Shown here piece by piece: positions 11,047 through 21,903 of a stretch of 64,000 nucleotides of DNA (positions are counted from its first letter, which is position 1; the number at the start of each line of letters is the position of its first letter). Both the position numbers and the translations under genes were made by a program. The notes under the pieces were generated by a model. That model made no database searches. It saw nothing but the letters and a program-made list of their open reading frames with translations, and had not been told where the DNA came from. Location of the stretch: positions 10,200,791 to 10,264,790 of the forward strand of contig CM043013.1 of NCBI GenBank assembly GCA_023678885.1. The letters run 5' to 3'. Source of the stretch: Pogostemon cablin. Lineage: Eukaryota; Streptophyta; Magnoliopsida; Lamiales; Lamiaceae.

Positions 11047-11129
11047 TTTTTTCTATTATAAGTACATTAATTAATCACCAAAAAAATTATCGATTTCTCT
11101 CTAAAATAGTTTTCTTGTCCATCTCCATG

Positions 11130-11503
11130 CACTACAAAAAAAAAGTATTTTTTAGCAATCGAATTTACCAACGGAATTCAATCTGTTGGTAATTACCAAT
11201 GGATTAACAATAAAAATTATATTTTTTATTTTAGCAATGGAATGCCAACAGATTTATTTTCTATTTTAGCAATGAGATTCAATCCGTTGGTAATTACCAA
11301 TGGATTACCAAGGAAATCATATATAAATTATCAACGGAATTGATTTTTCGTTGCTAAAAATTTTACCAACCACCACTTTACCAACGAAATTTTACCAACA
11401 GATTCCGTTGCTAATTCGTTGGTAAGTCAAAGCTAATTTAACAATGGAATTAAGGTTTTTACCAATGGAATATTCCATTATTAAAAAATAATTTTTTTTA
11501 GTG
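11130..11503. mobile_element. CACTA-type MITE, 374 bp
   Basis: It begins CACTACAAAAAAA and ends TTTTTTTAGTG, the CACTA (En/Spm) termini. Subterminal ACCAACGGAATT-type words repeat in both orientations, as expected for transposase-binding sites. The flanking 3-bp positions are ATG and ATA, an imperfect TSD. No transposase is present. Confidence 0.75.
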
Positions 11504-11997
11504 ATATACTCTCTTTCCATATCCTCATCTCTCATATTTTTTTCTCTTTATCCAGACTAATTAAGATGAATTTTTTTTTTAAAAAAATTTCCTCTTTGAC
11601 ACTACTCCTCCAACTCAAATATTTCCCAAAATAGGATATTCTTTCAATTCCCTATAATTAACTCTATTGAATCTATTTTTTTACCAACAATTTCTTTCTC
11701 CAATGGTAGTATTAACTACTATCACTCCACCATCCAAACCATCTAATTATACTTCCTTTCATAATATTTTGGACCGATTGTTCTCCACTATCATGCCTGC
11801 GTTTAAATTCTACAACCTTCATTTAAAGACTCTCTTTCATTCAACCATTGATAGGTCATATTTTAGCATGATTATTCAATGGGAATTCAAGTCTATTTAA
11901 TTGAATTATATATTTTTTATGTGCTAATATTGTATATTCTTGTCTTTGGAAGATAAATGCATTAATGATATGAATTGATGTGGAAACAGGCTGTTAA
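11504..11997. other. AT-rich intergenic DNA
   Basis: The open frame at 11667-11900 is low complexity and unrecognised. No other feature is seen. Confidence 0.4.
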
Positions 11998-12190
11998 GTG
12001 GAGCAAATTAGGAAACAAATCAGCCAGCATATCTTTCACATATTCTCACGATCAGATCTCTTCCAAATCTATTGAAGGCACATTCAAGCAGGCTGGTGGA
12101 GCAAATTAGGAAACAAATCAGCCAGCATATCTTTCACATATTCTCACGATCAGATCTCTTCTAAATCTGTTGAAGGCATGTTCAAGGAGG
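11998..12190 (+). repeat. Tandem duplication, 98-bp unit, two copies
   Basis: The unit GTGGAGCAAATTAGGAAACA... to GAAGGCA(C/T)(A/G)TTCAAG occurs at 11998-12095 and 12096-12190 with about four substitutions. Confidence 0.9.
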
Positions 12191-13235
12191 AAAAACACTA
12201 AAGAGATTCTGAAAATCAAGAAAAAAGGAAAGAAATCAATTAGATTTCTTGGGGATAAGTAGATAAACAGGGCAGGTGGATACATCAGAACAGAGATATA
12301 TGCTAGACATGGTTTTTCTGAAAGAAGTGATGAAAGAGGCGACTGCAAGGAATTTTTGGAGCGGGAAGTGAAGAATAATTGGATATCATCGGTTCTTTAA
12401 TTTTATTTTATATTTTGTCATGAACATGTGGGGCTAATCCCCTTTTCTAGTTTAGGATTTCGTGAACCTCCCGTTGAATATTAATTTAATTATTAATGAT
12501 TTTTATATTGAATCTTTTGTGTGAATTTATTCCATTACATGCCTTGAATTGATTTATAGTAATTTGATAATTATTTTAGGCTAGCCATCTAAATTAATTA
12601 TTTAATTGCTTACTGCTATTTCGTGATCCACAATCCGTAATTATTGTGAGGATTGAATTGAGTAGCAAAATAGAGATTATTCCCTCTAGATGTAATGGAA
12701 TTTAGGTTGTATGATTTCTAACCAGTTTTCGTAGCCTAGTAATTCTTTGTTTGGAGTCTTAATGTGTTTTCGAGTTCGAATCCATAGGGTCACTCGGGAA
12801 TAGTTTAATTAGTGGTCGTACCCTAATTGATGATCTTAAGAATATTCGGGTTGATTGGTCGTACCGTCAATCTAGGGATTTGAGTTTGCACATTATGTAA
12901 GATGTTTAATTTCTGTAATTAATTGATTCAGTAAACGGGAGAGGATCGTCATCCTAAACTAGATTTTTCCCACTTGGTTAAGTTACTAATTAAACTTCAT
13001 TTACGTACTTTGCTATTTAAAAATTAATTAAATTTATTGTTCGTGCTAGTTTCAATTTATTCTCATACAAAACTCCCCCTTATTTATTTTATTTATTTGC
13101 AGCACATCTATTTAACTTAAATTTCATTATAACCTTTGGGTTCGACCCGTACTCATTGATATACTCTATATTGGATTGAGTCAGAAATAAATTATAGTTT
13201 TGTAGGCCGGCGATAGCCTATCAACCATTTTCAAA
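12191..13235 (+). other. Unassigned repeat-like region, possibly an LTR-retrotransposon LTR or UTR fragment
   Basis: Less AT-rich than its surroundings and non-coding. Phrases such as GGTTCGACCCGTACTCATTGA and TAGTTTTGTAGGCCGGCGATAG at 13139-13220 recall the transcribed ends of plant Gypsy LTRs. No boundaries, PBS or PPT could be placed, so this is only a suggestion. Confidence 0.3.
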
Positions 13236-13239
13236 TCCA

Positions 13240-13530
13240 TTTCCTGACAAGTGCTTTATTAAATAGCTCCAAGTCCTGTATCTCTAAACCTCCTCTTTCT
13301 TAGAATACATACAATTTTTCAATTTATCCAATCATTATTTCTCACCAACTCCACCCCAAAAAAATTATGAAACCATTCACAATCATCCGCAATGTTTCTT
13401 TTGGAATAAGATAGAAGAAAAGATAGAATATCGGTATAGAAGATAATACCGTATTCAGTAGTGTGATTCTTCCGTGATGAGAGTAAAAATATACATGTTA
13501 TAGTGTTTGATTTTACGCTATTTTGTTGGA
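13240..13530 (-). pseudogene. LINE reverse-transcriptase C-terminal fragment
   Basis: On the minus strand the frames give 'NFFWG'-like and then 'RGGLEIQDLELFNKALV', matching the conserved plant LINE block 'W..LC..K..GGLG.RDLE.FN.ALL'. Stops and frame changes between the blocks show a dead fragment. No poly-A tail or TSD is visible. Confidence 0.7.
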
Positions 13531-14091
13531 ATTCTATTTTTATTTTGGTATAAGTCTTATTATTCATGATATGTTTAAAAATTAAGTGCTATTAAAGTGT
13601 ATTGTCATATTTTTATATTCTTAGGTGGAAAACTAGGAGAAAAAAAGAATAGAAGAAAAGTAAAAGTTGAACCCAAAAGGGCTCAAGCTATGTATAAAAA
13701 TCTACATTCTAAAATATTTTAAATGTTGGTGCTGAACCCATTCATCATATATTCTGTTTTTACAAAATTATTATTTAATAAGAAAAATTGATTATTCCTC
13801 CTCTGAATAGAAAATCAAGTTTTAATGTAAAAGATCACAACGTATTAAGATTTAAAGATAATAGAGTAATAATTCTTCTCTTTAAAATATAATTTTTATT
13901 CAATCGATAATTCGAAGTGCGGGCGTGAACTTTGTTCACAAGTACTATTTTCGTATATAATATTAGTCGAAAGTTATCTTTTTTACAAACTAGTTTAGCA
14001 CAATTGGGTGTGGTGTTATCTTAAATTCTTAATATGTATGCCCGTTATATAAGTATGACCTTTGAAAAATCAATTTAATTAATTAATTTAA
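13531..14091. other. AT-rich intergenic DNA
   Basis: Nothing recognisable. Confidence 0.4.
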
Positions 14092-14100
14092 AATATAAAT

Positions 14101-14284
14101 GGCAAAAGCTCCTGTGCGCCCGGGGACACGGAAAGATGCTCCGTGTCCCCATGTGAACACAACCCTCCCCTCCAATCCTATTTAAATCTATGTATTGCTA
14201 GGGGTTTAAATTGTAAAGGGACATGAAAATTGTAAAGGCACACGGAATGTGTTCCGTGCGCCCGGGTGCACAAGAGCCTCATTC
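14101..14284. mobile_element. Hairpin-ended MULE-MITE, 184 bp, 9-bp TSD
   Basis: The ends are GGCAAAAGCTCC and GAGCCTCATTC, flanked by perfect 9-bp TSDs AATATAAAT (14092-14100, 14285-14293). It is in the opposite orientation to the members at 3679, 39715 and 40110. Each end is itself a hairpin; at the left GGGGACACGGA (14122-14132) pairs with TCCGTGTCCCC (14140-14150). The right end contains CACGGAATGTGTTCCGTG. No coding capacity. Confidence 0.85.
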
Positions 14285-14293
14285 AATATAAAT

Positions 14294-14985
14294 ACAACGT
14301 TTTACGTTGATTTTGGCTCAACAATCTCCCAAAAAGACCAAATATTAAAGATGGTGGAATTGGTAGACGTCGACATTACTCATTAGAGGCGTCTAACTTT
14401 AGTGGAAAACATGATTAATTAAATATTGGATGAAAATTTGTGTGGGGTTCTTGAAGTTGATTAAAAAGTGCCCGTCAATAAATATTGTTTTGATTTTTTT
14501 TAATTGGTTTGTTCCATATTATTGTTCACCCTTTAAATAAAATAAGGTGATATTTGATTTGGGGGTTACGTGGAGTTTTAAAATTATGAATAGTTATTCT
14601 ATGTTTGTTTTGTGTTTTGGATAAAGTAGATTTTAATTTTTGTCAAATCAAAAGTTAAATGAGAAATGAGAGATAAAAAGATAAAGTGTTTTAATTGATT
14701 AGAGAAAATTTAATAGGCATATATAGGAGTGATTTTTATTGTTCACCCCTAAAATAAATAAAAAAATTTAACACTTTAAAAGTATACATTAATTTTAAAA
14801 TTATCATTCCTTCTTTTCACATATAACATATTTTATACTTAATTTATTAATTACCTAAAAAAATACCACATTAATTACCTTTAAAAATCAATAAAATTAA
14901 TAAAAAAATAATATTTTCTTAATATATGATATGATAAAGATGAATAATGTTAAGAATTAGAGGGAAAATAAAAAGTAATATTTGG
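14294..14985. other. AT-rich intergenic DNA
   Basis: 14560-14760 shares words with the MITE at 57402-57703 (TGTTTGTTTTG, TTTTGTCAAATCAA, AAATGAGAGA) and may be a diverged relative. No clear ends. Confidence 0.35.
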
Positions 14986-14993
14986 TTGATAGG

Positions 14994-15214
14994 TAGGTCT
15001 TGCATGAGACCGTCTCACATGAGACCATTTTTCACTTTTTAAAATAATTATCACTTTCGCTATAAATCATTACCACTTACGCTATAAAATGTTATCACTT
15101 TTTATTTATACTATAAATTGTTCATGAAATATCATTATCACTTTTCATTAGTTTATTATCACTTTTCTATATTAAAGTTGTCACTTTCTGACCGTCTCAC
15201 GTAACACAATTCTT
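14994..15214. mobile_element. MITE, 'GAGACCGTCTCAC / TTATCACTTT' family, copy A
   Basis: TAGGTCTTGCATGAGACCG at left and CTGACCGTCTCACG...ACAATTCTT at right. The interior consists of repeated (G/A)TTATCACTTT words. An 8-bp direct repeat TTGATAGG (14986-14993, 15215-15222) may be the TSD. Other copies are 17483-17860, 19494-19757 and a truncated 59699-59803. Confidence 0.7.
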
Positions 15215-15222
15215 TTGATAGG

Positions 15223-15891
15223 AGTGATATTCAATTAATTCGAATTATTTTATAATAATTCTTAAGGTCATATGAAAATTAATAACGTCCTTATGACAAT
15301 TGTTGATACCTAAAAAAAATGACACAATCTCATGACATGATGATATCACGAATTTCAAATACAGAAATCGGTTTGTATATTAAGAGTTAATTCACATTAA
15401 TTTACGGCCCATATATTCTCCTGCAAAGGAATATATATAGATGTCATATTATATACCTAGCTTGAATTGTTATATTAACATGTACCTCCGTATCAAGTTA
15501 AACGGTATATTTATTGTAAAAATATGAAGTTTAAAAAAATTTATTTTTATTAACCAATTTTATTGAGTTTTTGGAAGGTATTGTATAATTTTTTGGTAAT
15601 AAATAAATTATAAAATATGTTATGATAGGTAGGAATAGTAAATTTATAATTAAAATGTACTTTTAAGAGGTGAAATTTAACGTAAAACAGATAAAAACAG
15701 AAAGCGTGAATTTTTTAACTTAAAACGGAGGAAATATATCATTTGAAAAAGTATAGCAACACTTATATTGTAGCAGCACTTCTACTGGAGTATATCGTAT
15801 CACGATAAAATCTTTTTTTTTAATTAATTATTACTTTTAGATTAAGTTATCAATTTCTATTAAAAATAAAATTTAATATAAGTTCGTCTCA
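15223..15891. other. AT-rich intergenic DNA
   Basis: No gene or clear transposon ends. 15490-15750 shows decayed Stowaway-like wording without clear termini. Confidence 0.35.
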
Positions 15892-15899
15892 CAGTTTTT

Positions 15900-17071
15900 T
15901 AGGGGTGGGCGATATGGCATACCGAAGATTTTTGGTCATACCATATACCGAAATTTTCGGTATTTAAAAAATCATACCGTTACCTTACCTAAACTTTCGA
16001 TATACCTTAGTTCGGTATACCAATATTTCGGTATAAGAAAATAGTATATCTTCTGCTTACCAATATTTCGGTATGCCATACCATACCTAAAATATCAGTA
16101 TATATCATCCTATTACATAGTTTGCTATACCGTTATACATCTAAAATTCAATAAATCTTATAAAAACCATGTACTAGAAAAGTGAAAGATAACTATAAAA
16201 CATACTCTAATAAATAACAAATTAAAAAATATACGACAATCTACAAACGACCAAATTAAATAAGAGTAAGTCTCATGAAAACCGGGTTTACAGGTAAGCC
16301 TTATTTTTTAATATTACTCTTTAATATATAAAAAATAACTCTTTGAAGAGTAATAATTTTTACACAATAGAGTAATAATTCGTATCTCTAAAAAGTAATT
16401 TTTCATGTACTTAAAGTAATCGATACATTGGGATTTACAAGAATTTGAAGAGTAATTTTTTAATTTAAAAAGTAACGATTCATGTGCTAAACAGTAATTT
16501 TTTATGTACTAAACAGTAACCCAGTTTACATAATTAATATATCTAAACCCGTTTTACAAAGTGTTTGTCATTAAATAAATAGTACCTAAGAGATCTACAC
16601 AAAAATATATGGAACTTATATTAAAATCAACACTTTTAAATTTTCTTATACATAGAATTACTTAATTAAAAAATAAGTACTAATATCATGTAAGTCAATG
16701 ATCTTTATCAATAATTTATAATTATGAAGAAATATACAGTAGGATTTTAGATTTAATCTTTAATAAAATAGTGTATATATATAATTTAATTAAAAATTAT
16801 AATACATAAATAATAATTATAATTGTATGTATCATCTAATATGGTAATATCGTATCATATATAACTAAAAAAATTGAATATTTTACGGTATTTCGGCATA
16901 TACCAAAATACCGCGGTATTGATTATTTATATACCTTTATCGTACCAAAATTTTCAATACGGTATCATACCTTACCAAAAATTTCGGCATACCTAAAATT
17001 TCGGTAAAATCGGTATTTTTCGTTATGATAAGGACGGTATACCAAAATTTCGGTATTTTTCCCCAGCCCTA
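15900..17071. mobile_element. Non-autonomous hAT element, 1172 bp
   Basis: Ends TAGGGGTGGGCGA and (other strand) TAGGGCTGGGGAA, flanked by 8-bp repeats CAGTTTTT / CAATTTTT (15892-15899, 17072-17079; one mismatch). The TAGGG ends and 8-bp TSD fit hAT. Both subterminal regions (about 15910-16140 and 16880-17060) are packed with CGGTATACC-type and CCGAAATTTCGG-type words. The interior 16262-16570 looks like a separate nested insertion, rich in AGTAATAATTT words and bounded by AAACCGGGTTTAC-like inverted ends. There is no transposase. Confidence 0.8.
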
Positions 17072-17079
17072 CAATTTTT

Positions 17080-17482
17080 ATTAAAGATGTTAAAAAATTA
17101 AATTACAAATTATTTGTAAAATAATTTATTTGAACAATTATATATACTTAACTTTTATTAATATGATATCATTCTTTTATATTAAAAATTTTTCTTCGTC
17201 TCAAAAAATAAGTTCCATATGATCATACCAATGTTTCTTGAATGAGAAATACTAATGTCATGAGAATTCGTGATTCAATTTAATATATACTATATAAAAT
17301 CAGAATAATTGATTTTAAACAAAATAATTTTCCATTTAACTTTTCTTAGAGTTTTGTTATAATTTTTCATTTAATTTTTTGTTTCTCTGTAGTAAAAGAA
17401 GTTTAAATTAGATACTCCCTCAATTCCAAAAGTAATAGTTATGTTTACTTTTTGCGTATGATTAATGAATATAATCTTTTAA
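17080..17482. other. AT-rich intergenic DNA
   Basis: A lone Stowaway-type left end (ACTCCCTCAATTCC) is at about 17415. Nothing else is seen. Confidence 0.35.
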
Positions 17483-17860
17483 GACAAAGTCTTGTGTGAG
17501 ATCGTCTCGTAAGCTCTTACGTAAGATGAATGAAAAGTGATAATTTTCATAACGAAAACGAAAAGTGATAGTGAATTAATGAAAAGTGATAATACAATTT
17601 CATTAATAATTTATAGTATAAATATAAAGTGATAACATTTTATACGAAAGTGTGAGACGAATGAAAAATGATAACTTTCATAACCAAAAGTAATACTGAA
17701 TAAATGAAAAGTGATAATGCAATTTCATGAACAATTTATAGTGTAACTATAAAGTGATAATATTTTATAGCGAAAGTGATGACATTTTATAGGGAGAGTG
17801 ATAACTATTTCAAAAAGTGTAAAATGGTCTTACGTGAGACGATTTCACACAAGACCTATC
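17483..17860. mobile_element. MITE, 'GAGACCGTCTCAC' family, copy B (internally duplicated)
   Basis: AGACAAAGTCTTGTGTGAGA at left and GAGACGATTTCACACAAGACC at right. It is inverted relative to copies A and C. The interior AAAAGTGATAA block appears twice (about 17525-17655 and 17665-17830), so this copy is a partial dimer. Confidence 0.7.
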
Positions 17861-17969
17861 CATATTTTAATGTGTAGTGAGGTGAGAGAAATAATATTTT
17901 AACTAAAGTATGTAGTTGTATTAGTGTTATGTATGGTTCTATAAATATATATTAATTGTTATATATATA

Positions 17970-18233
17970 CTCCCTCCGTCTCATTTCAGATGACACACTT
18001 TTCATTTTGGGTTGTCCAACAAAAATTTGCACATTCCTAAAAAAGCAAAAAGTTAAACACAATCACTCTTCCCCATACACTTTATTTACAAGATAACCAC
18101 CTTTACCTAACACATTTAACATATTTTTATCATTTATTTATTACAAAAAAATACTATAATACTCCTAAAAGTTATTACTTTTTTTAATTTCTGTGCCGAA
18201 AGAGGTATGCAAACTTTTGTGGGAGGGAGTGAG
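17970..18233. mobile_element. Stowaway MITE
   Basis: CTCCCTCCGTCTC at left and GTGGGAGGGAGTGAG at right, flanked by TA (17968-17969, 18234-18235). Confidence 0.75.
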
Positions 18234-18562
18234 TATATACTTATTAAAATAGGACACTTAAAATGAAAATAATTACTCCTTATTATTGTGGGATGAAGAG
18301 ATTATCCATGAAAGAGAATTAGTAGAAAGGCTAGCTATTAGGATGAACTTAATTAGAGTATTTTATTTTTTTCTTGAATAAGCATTGAATAAAAAAAAAT
18401 GTGTTAAGAAAGATTGAAAATGAGACCGTCAGCAAATCATCTTAACTTGAGATGATCGTTTTTTTACGGGGAGTCGAGAGACCGTGAAATCATTTTACAT
18501 TTTTTTAATTAGTTATTATTTTTTATAAAAAATAAAATTATCACTTTTATTTAAAAATATTA

Positions 18563-18825
18563 CTTCCTCTGTCCCGGAGAAGTTGATATGTTTTTTTTAG
18601 AACGGAGATTAAGAAGTATAATAATTTAATGTAAAGTGAGTAAAGTGAAGTGAGAGAAATAATATTTAATGTGTAGTGGGTAGTTGTATAAGAAGTGATA
18701 TGTGGGGCCATGAGAATAGATTAATTGTTTTTGTGTGGGTCTCATGTATTAAAAAGGAAATGTATCAATTTTAGTGGGACAAACCAAAAAAAAAAGTGTG
18801 TCAACTCTTATGGGACGGAGGGAGT
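18563..18825. mobile_element. Stowaway MITE, 263 bp
   Basis: CTTCCTCTGTCCCGGAGAAG at left and GGGACGGAGGGAG at right, with TA on both sides (18561-18562, 18826-18827). Confidence 0.8.
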
Positions 18826-18827
18826 AT

Positions 18828-19493
18828 CATTTTTTATTTATATACTATAAATTGTTCCTGATATAATTCACTGCATCATTATTAATTATATATCAATTGA
18901 GTATTAATTTTTGTTAAAATGTTATTACTTCTTATCCATGAGAGTCTCACGAAAGTCATTCTAATTCTGTACATTTTAATTAGCTTTTGGAGTACTCCCT
19001 CCGTCGTGTGCGTGGAGTTTAAGAAAATTTTATTTTTTAATGTATAAAGTAAGAGAGAATATATATTTTAGTTAATTTAATGAAAAATGTATGTAAAGTT
19101 GTTGGAAGATATGAAAAGTGAGTATTATATTGGGATGTGTGTAAAAAGTGAATATTATAATAATTTATTTTTTACTAATTTTAATAAAAGTGAAGTGTGA
19201 AATACTTTGAGGGATGATCAAATGATCTTATCAATCTTTTACTTTTTTTTAACTTAAAATTTTGATATATAATCTAGAACTACGATTTAGTATCCCATAA
19301 ATATTGTATCCAAATTACTTAATTTCGATTAGTTTTATTGATTTTTGGAGTAATGTGGTGTTTTTAATTAATAAATAAAGTATAAAATATGTTATGTATG
19401 AAAAGAATGGATAATATTTTTTTAATTAATGTGTATTTTTTAGGTGTTAGTTTAGATATTATATTCAATTAATAAAGACATTAATTTTAAGGG
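18828..19493. other. AT-rich intergenic DNA
   Basis: A Stowaway-type left end (TACTCCCTCCGTCG) is at about 18993 without a clear right end. Confidence 0.35.
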
Positions 19494-19757
19494 TAGATTT
19501 TGCGTGAAACCGTCTCACGTGAGACGGTCTCACGTGAGACCATTTTTCACTTTTTAAAATAATTATCACTTTCGCTATAAATCGTTATCACTTTCGCTAT
19601 AAAATGTTATCATTTTTTATTTATACTATAAATTGTTCATGAAAGAACATTATCACTTTTTATTAATTTATTATCATTTTCCTTCATAAAAGTTATCACT
19701 TTCTGACCGTCTCACGTAAGCCCTTACGTGAGACGGTCTCACACAAGTCTTTGTCAT
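19494..19757. mobile_element. MITE, 'GAGACCGTCTCAC' family, copy C
   Basis: GGGTAGATTTTGCGTGAAACC at left and GAGACGGTCTCACACAAGTC at right. Near the left end CCGTCTCACGTGAGACGG forms a perfect 18-bp palindrome. The interior matches copy A closely. Confidence 0.7.
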
Positions 19758-21194
19758 GGACGTCGATTACTGCGCATTAATTTTTTTTTCTTATCATAAT
19801 TAATTGAATTTTATTTAGTCTGTAAAGAAAAAAATAAAAAAGAATGTGAGAAACAATGACGGTCGAAGACGATTAAATGGTTCTCAAGAGACAATTCTCA
19901 TGTAACGCTTATTTTGAGTTCAAATTAAATGCAATTGAAATTCTTGTTTGAGAAGTTCCAATTAAATATTCCTTGCACATTTATCCCATATTCACACTCT
20001 TTTTTCTATTATTCATTTCATAAAATATTTCAATTTTTACTTTTATCAAAAGTTAAGTTATTCTTTAAGTCTCGAAGTATTTCAAACATTTTTTTTTATT
20101 TTTTTTCATATATATAAATTATTTCAAATTTTACTTTTATTAAAAGAAAAAGGTGCACTTTAAAAATATATATTATTCTATACACAAATCTCGACATAAT
20201 ATTAATTTTTTTCACATATTTTAATAATTTTATATATTATTATTATTAAATTAACTAAATTTTTTTTCTTACTTTATATATTTAAAAATAATTTTTCTCT
20301 AAACTTCACGTATAAAAATACGTGAAATGCAACGAAACGGAGTGGAGTATATATTTATTAAATACTAATAAATTTCGATAATAACAAGGGAGTCACTAAA
20401 TTTTAAACATAAAATTTAAATTAATTACCCTAAGCATCCCCACCCAAATCCAAACAAACAATCTAACTATTTTATGTCTATTAAATACTGAATTAACATT
20501 CAACAATATTGCTAGAGGCAAGGTTAATTACTCAAGGCCAAAAATAGTTGTTTTTAGCCATATACTAATATATTAATAAAAAAATGATTATATAATTTAA
20601 AAAAAAATACATTTGAGCAGCTCTTAATATTAACGTGGGGACGGATGGAATTTAGCATATATTAATGGTCCGTATGGAGGGTCAAGGCCAACCATTGAAA
20701 ATGTAATGGAAGAATAATTTTTTAGATATTAAGTATATTTATTTAGAAAATAATTGATGACTTTTTTTATAATTGTTGGCCCCTTTGATGAAAGTCAATC
20801 TCTCTCCTCTTTCTCTCTCTTGAATTTTCTTATCTTTGTTAATAAGCATTTGACAGGCCTCTTTTCCGTAGATTAACATGAGACATCCCATGTACTTAGC
20901 CTGCACTTGATTCTTTTATCAATATTTATTAATTTCTCTTCTATTTTTGGCATTTTTTGAGGGGTCCATTCTTCAGCAATTCGGATGTTCCAACCAACAA
21001 CTTATTTCAATTTTTATTTCTTTGCATTTTTTTTTATTACTAATTATCTAACCCATCCGATTAGAAACTTTAAAAATTACTCCTCCGTCACAATAAGATT
21101 TTCACTTTTACTAAAAATATAGAGGTTAAAAAATATATATAATCAATTTTATTGACGATTTTTTGGTTTTTTTAAGTAATAAGTAAATAATAAA
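19758..21194. other. AT-rich intergenic DNA, no gene seen
   Basis: T-rich, low complexity. The short frame at 19929-20117 is compositional. Confidence 0.4.
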
Positions 21195-21719
21195 AAAGAC
21201 AAAATCTCTTGTAAGACGTTACTTATGTGAGATCGTTTATGAGACGTGTTAAAGTATGTCTATTATATAGATAAAATATGTTTTATAAAGTATGATGAAT
21301 TATGAATTAAAGTATGATTTTAGGATGTTATAATATAATTCATTATTGACATACTTTAACTACAAATAAGCATACTTTACCTATATGATAAGCATACTTT
21401 AATAATGGGTCAACCGTCTCACAATCCGTCTCACATAAATCCATCTTACAAGAGAGTGTCTCATTTGAAAAATGATACTAAATTTATATTTTTTATTGAG
21501 AGACTCTCTTATGAGACGGATTATTTGTGAGACGGGTGTGCCCATTATTAAAGTATGTTTAATTGTTGTTAAAGTATATCAATAATTAATCATATTATAA
21601 CATTATGAAATTATACTTTAATTACAAATAAGAATATTTTATCAATATAATAAGCATACTCTAACGCGTCTCACAAACCATCTCACATAAGTAACATCTC
21701 ACAATAGACTTTGTTTCTT
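21195..21719. mobile_element. Two 'GTGAGACG / AAAGTATG' MITEs in inverted orientation
   Basis: 21195-21464 (plus) and 21490-21719 (minus) are copies of the same element about 25 bp apart, so the region can fold as a long hairpin. The copia element at 21731 inserted 11 bp beyond the second copy. Confidence 0.65.
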
Positions 21720-21730
21720 TAATACTCCCC

Positions 21731-21903
21731 TGTAATTTGAGAGAATTGAGATAATTTTCACCGTGTTTGTGATCTTCTGTATTGATGTATTTAAGTACAA
21801 GACTACAACAGCGATCCACAATTTGTGGCATCGAATATGGAAAGATATATACAATCAAATAAATCAAATCAATCAAATAAAAATTCCTTTATGTACGCTA
21901 TCA
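21731..21903 (-). repeat. Copia 3' LTR, 173 bp
   Basis: It looks identical to 32634-32806. The pol stop codon lies inside it (21873-21875). It contains the palindrome CCACAATTTGTGG. Confidence 0.95.

Noticed and set aside
12765..12790. tRNA-like B-box GAGTTCGAATCC
   Set aside because: No acceptor stem, A box or cloverleaf can be formed around it.
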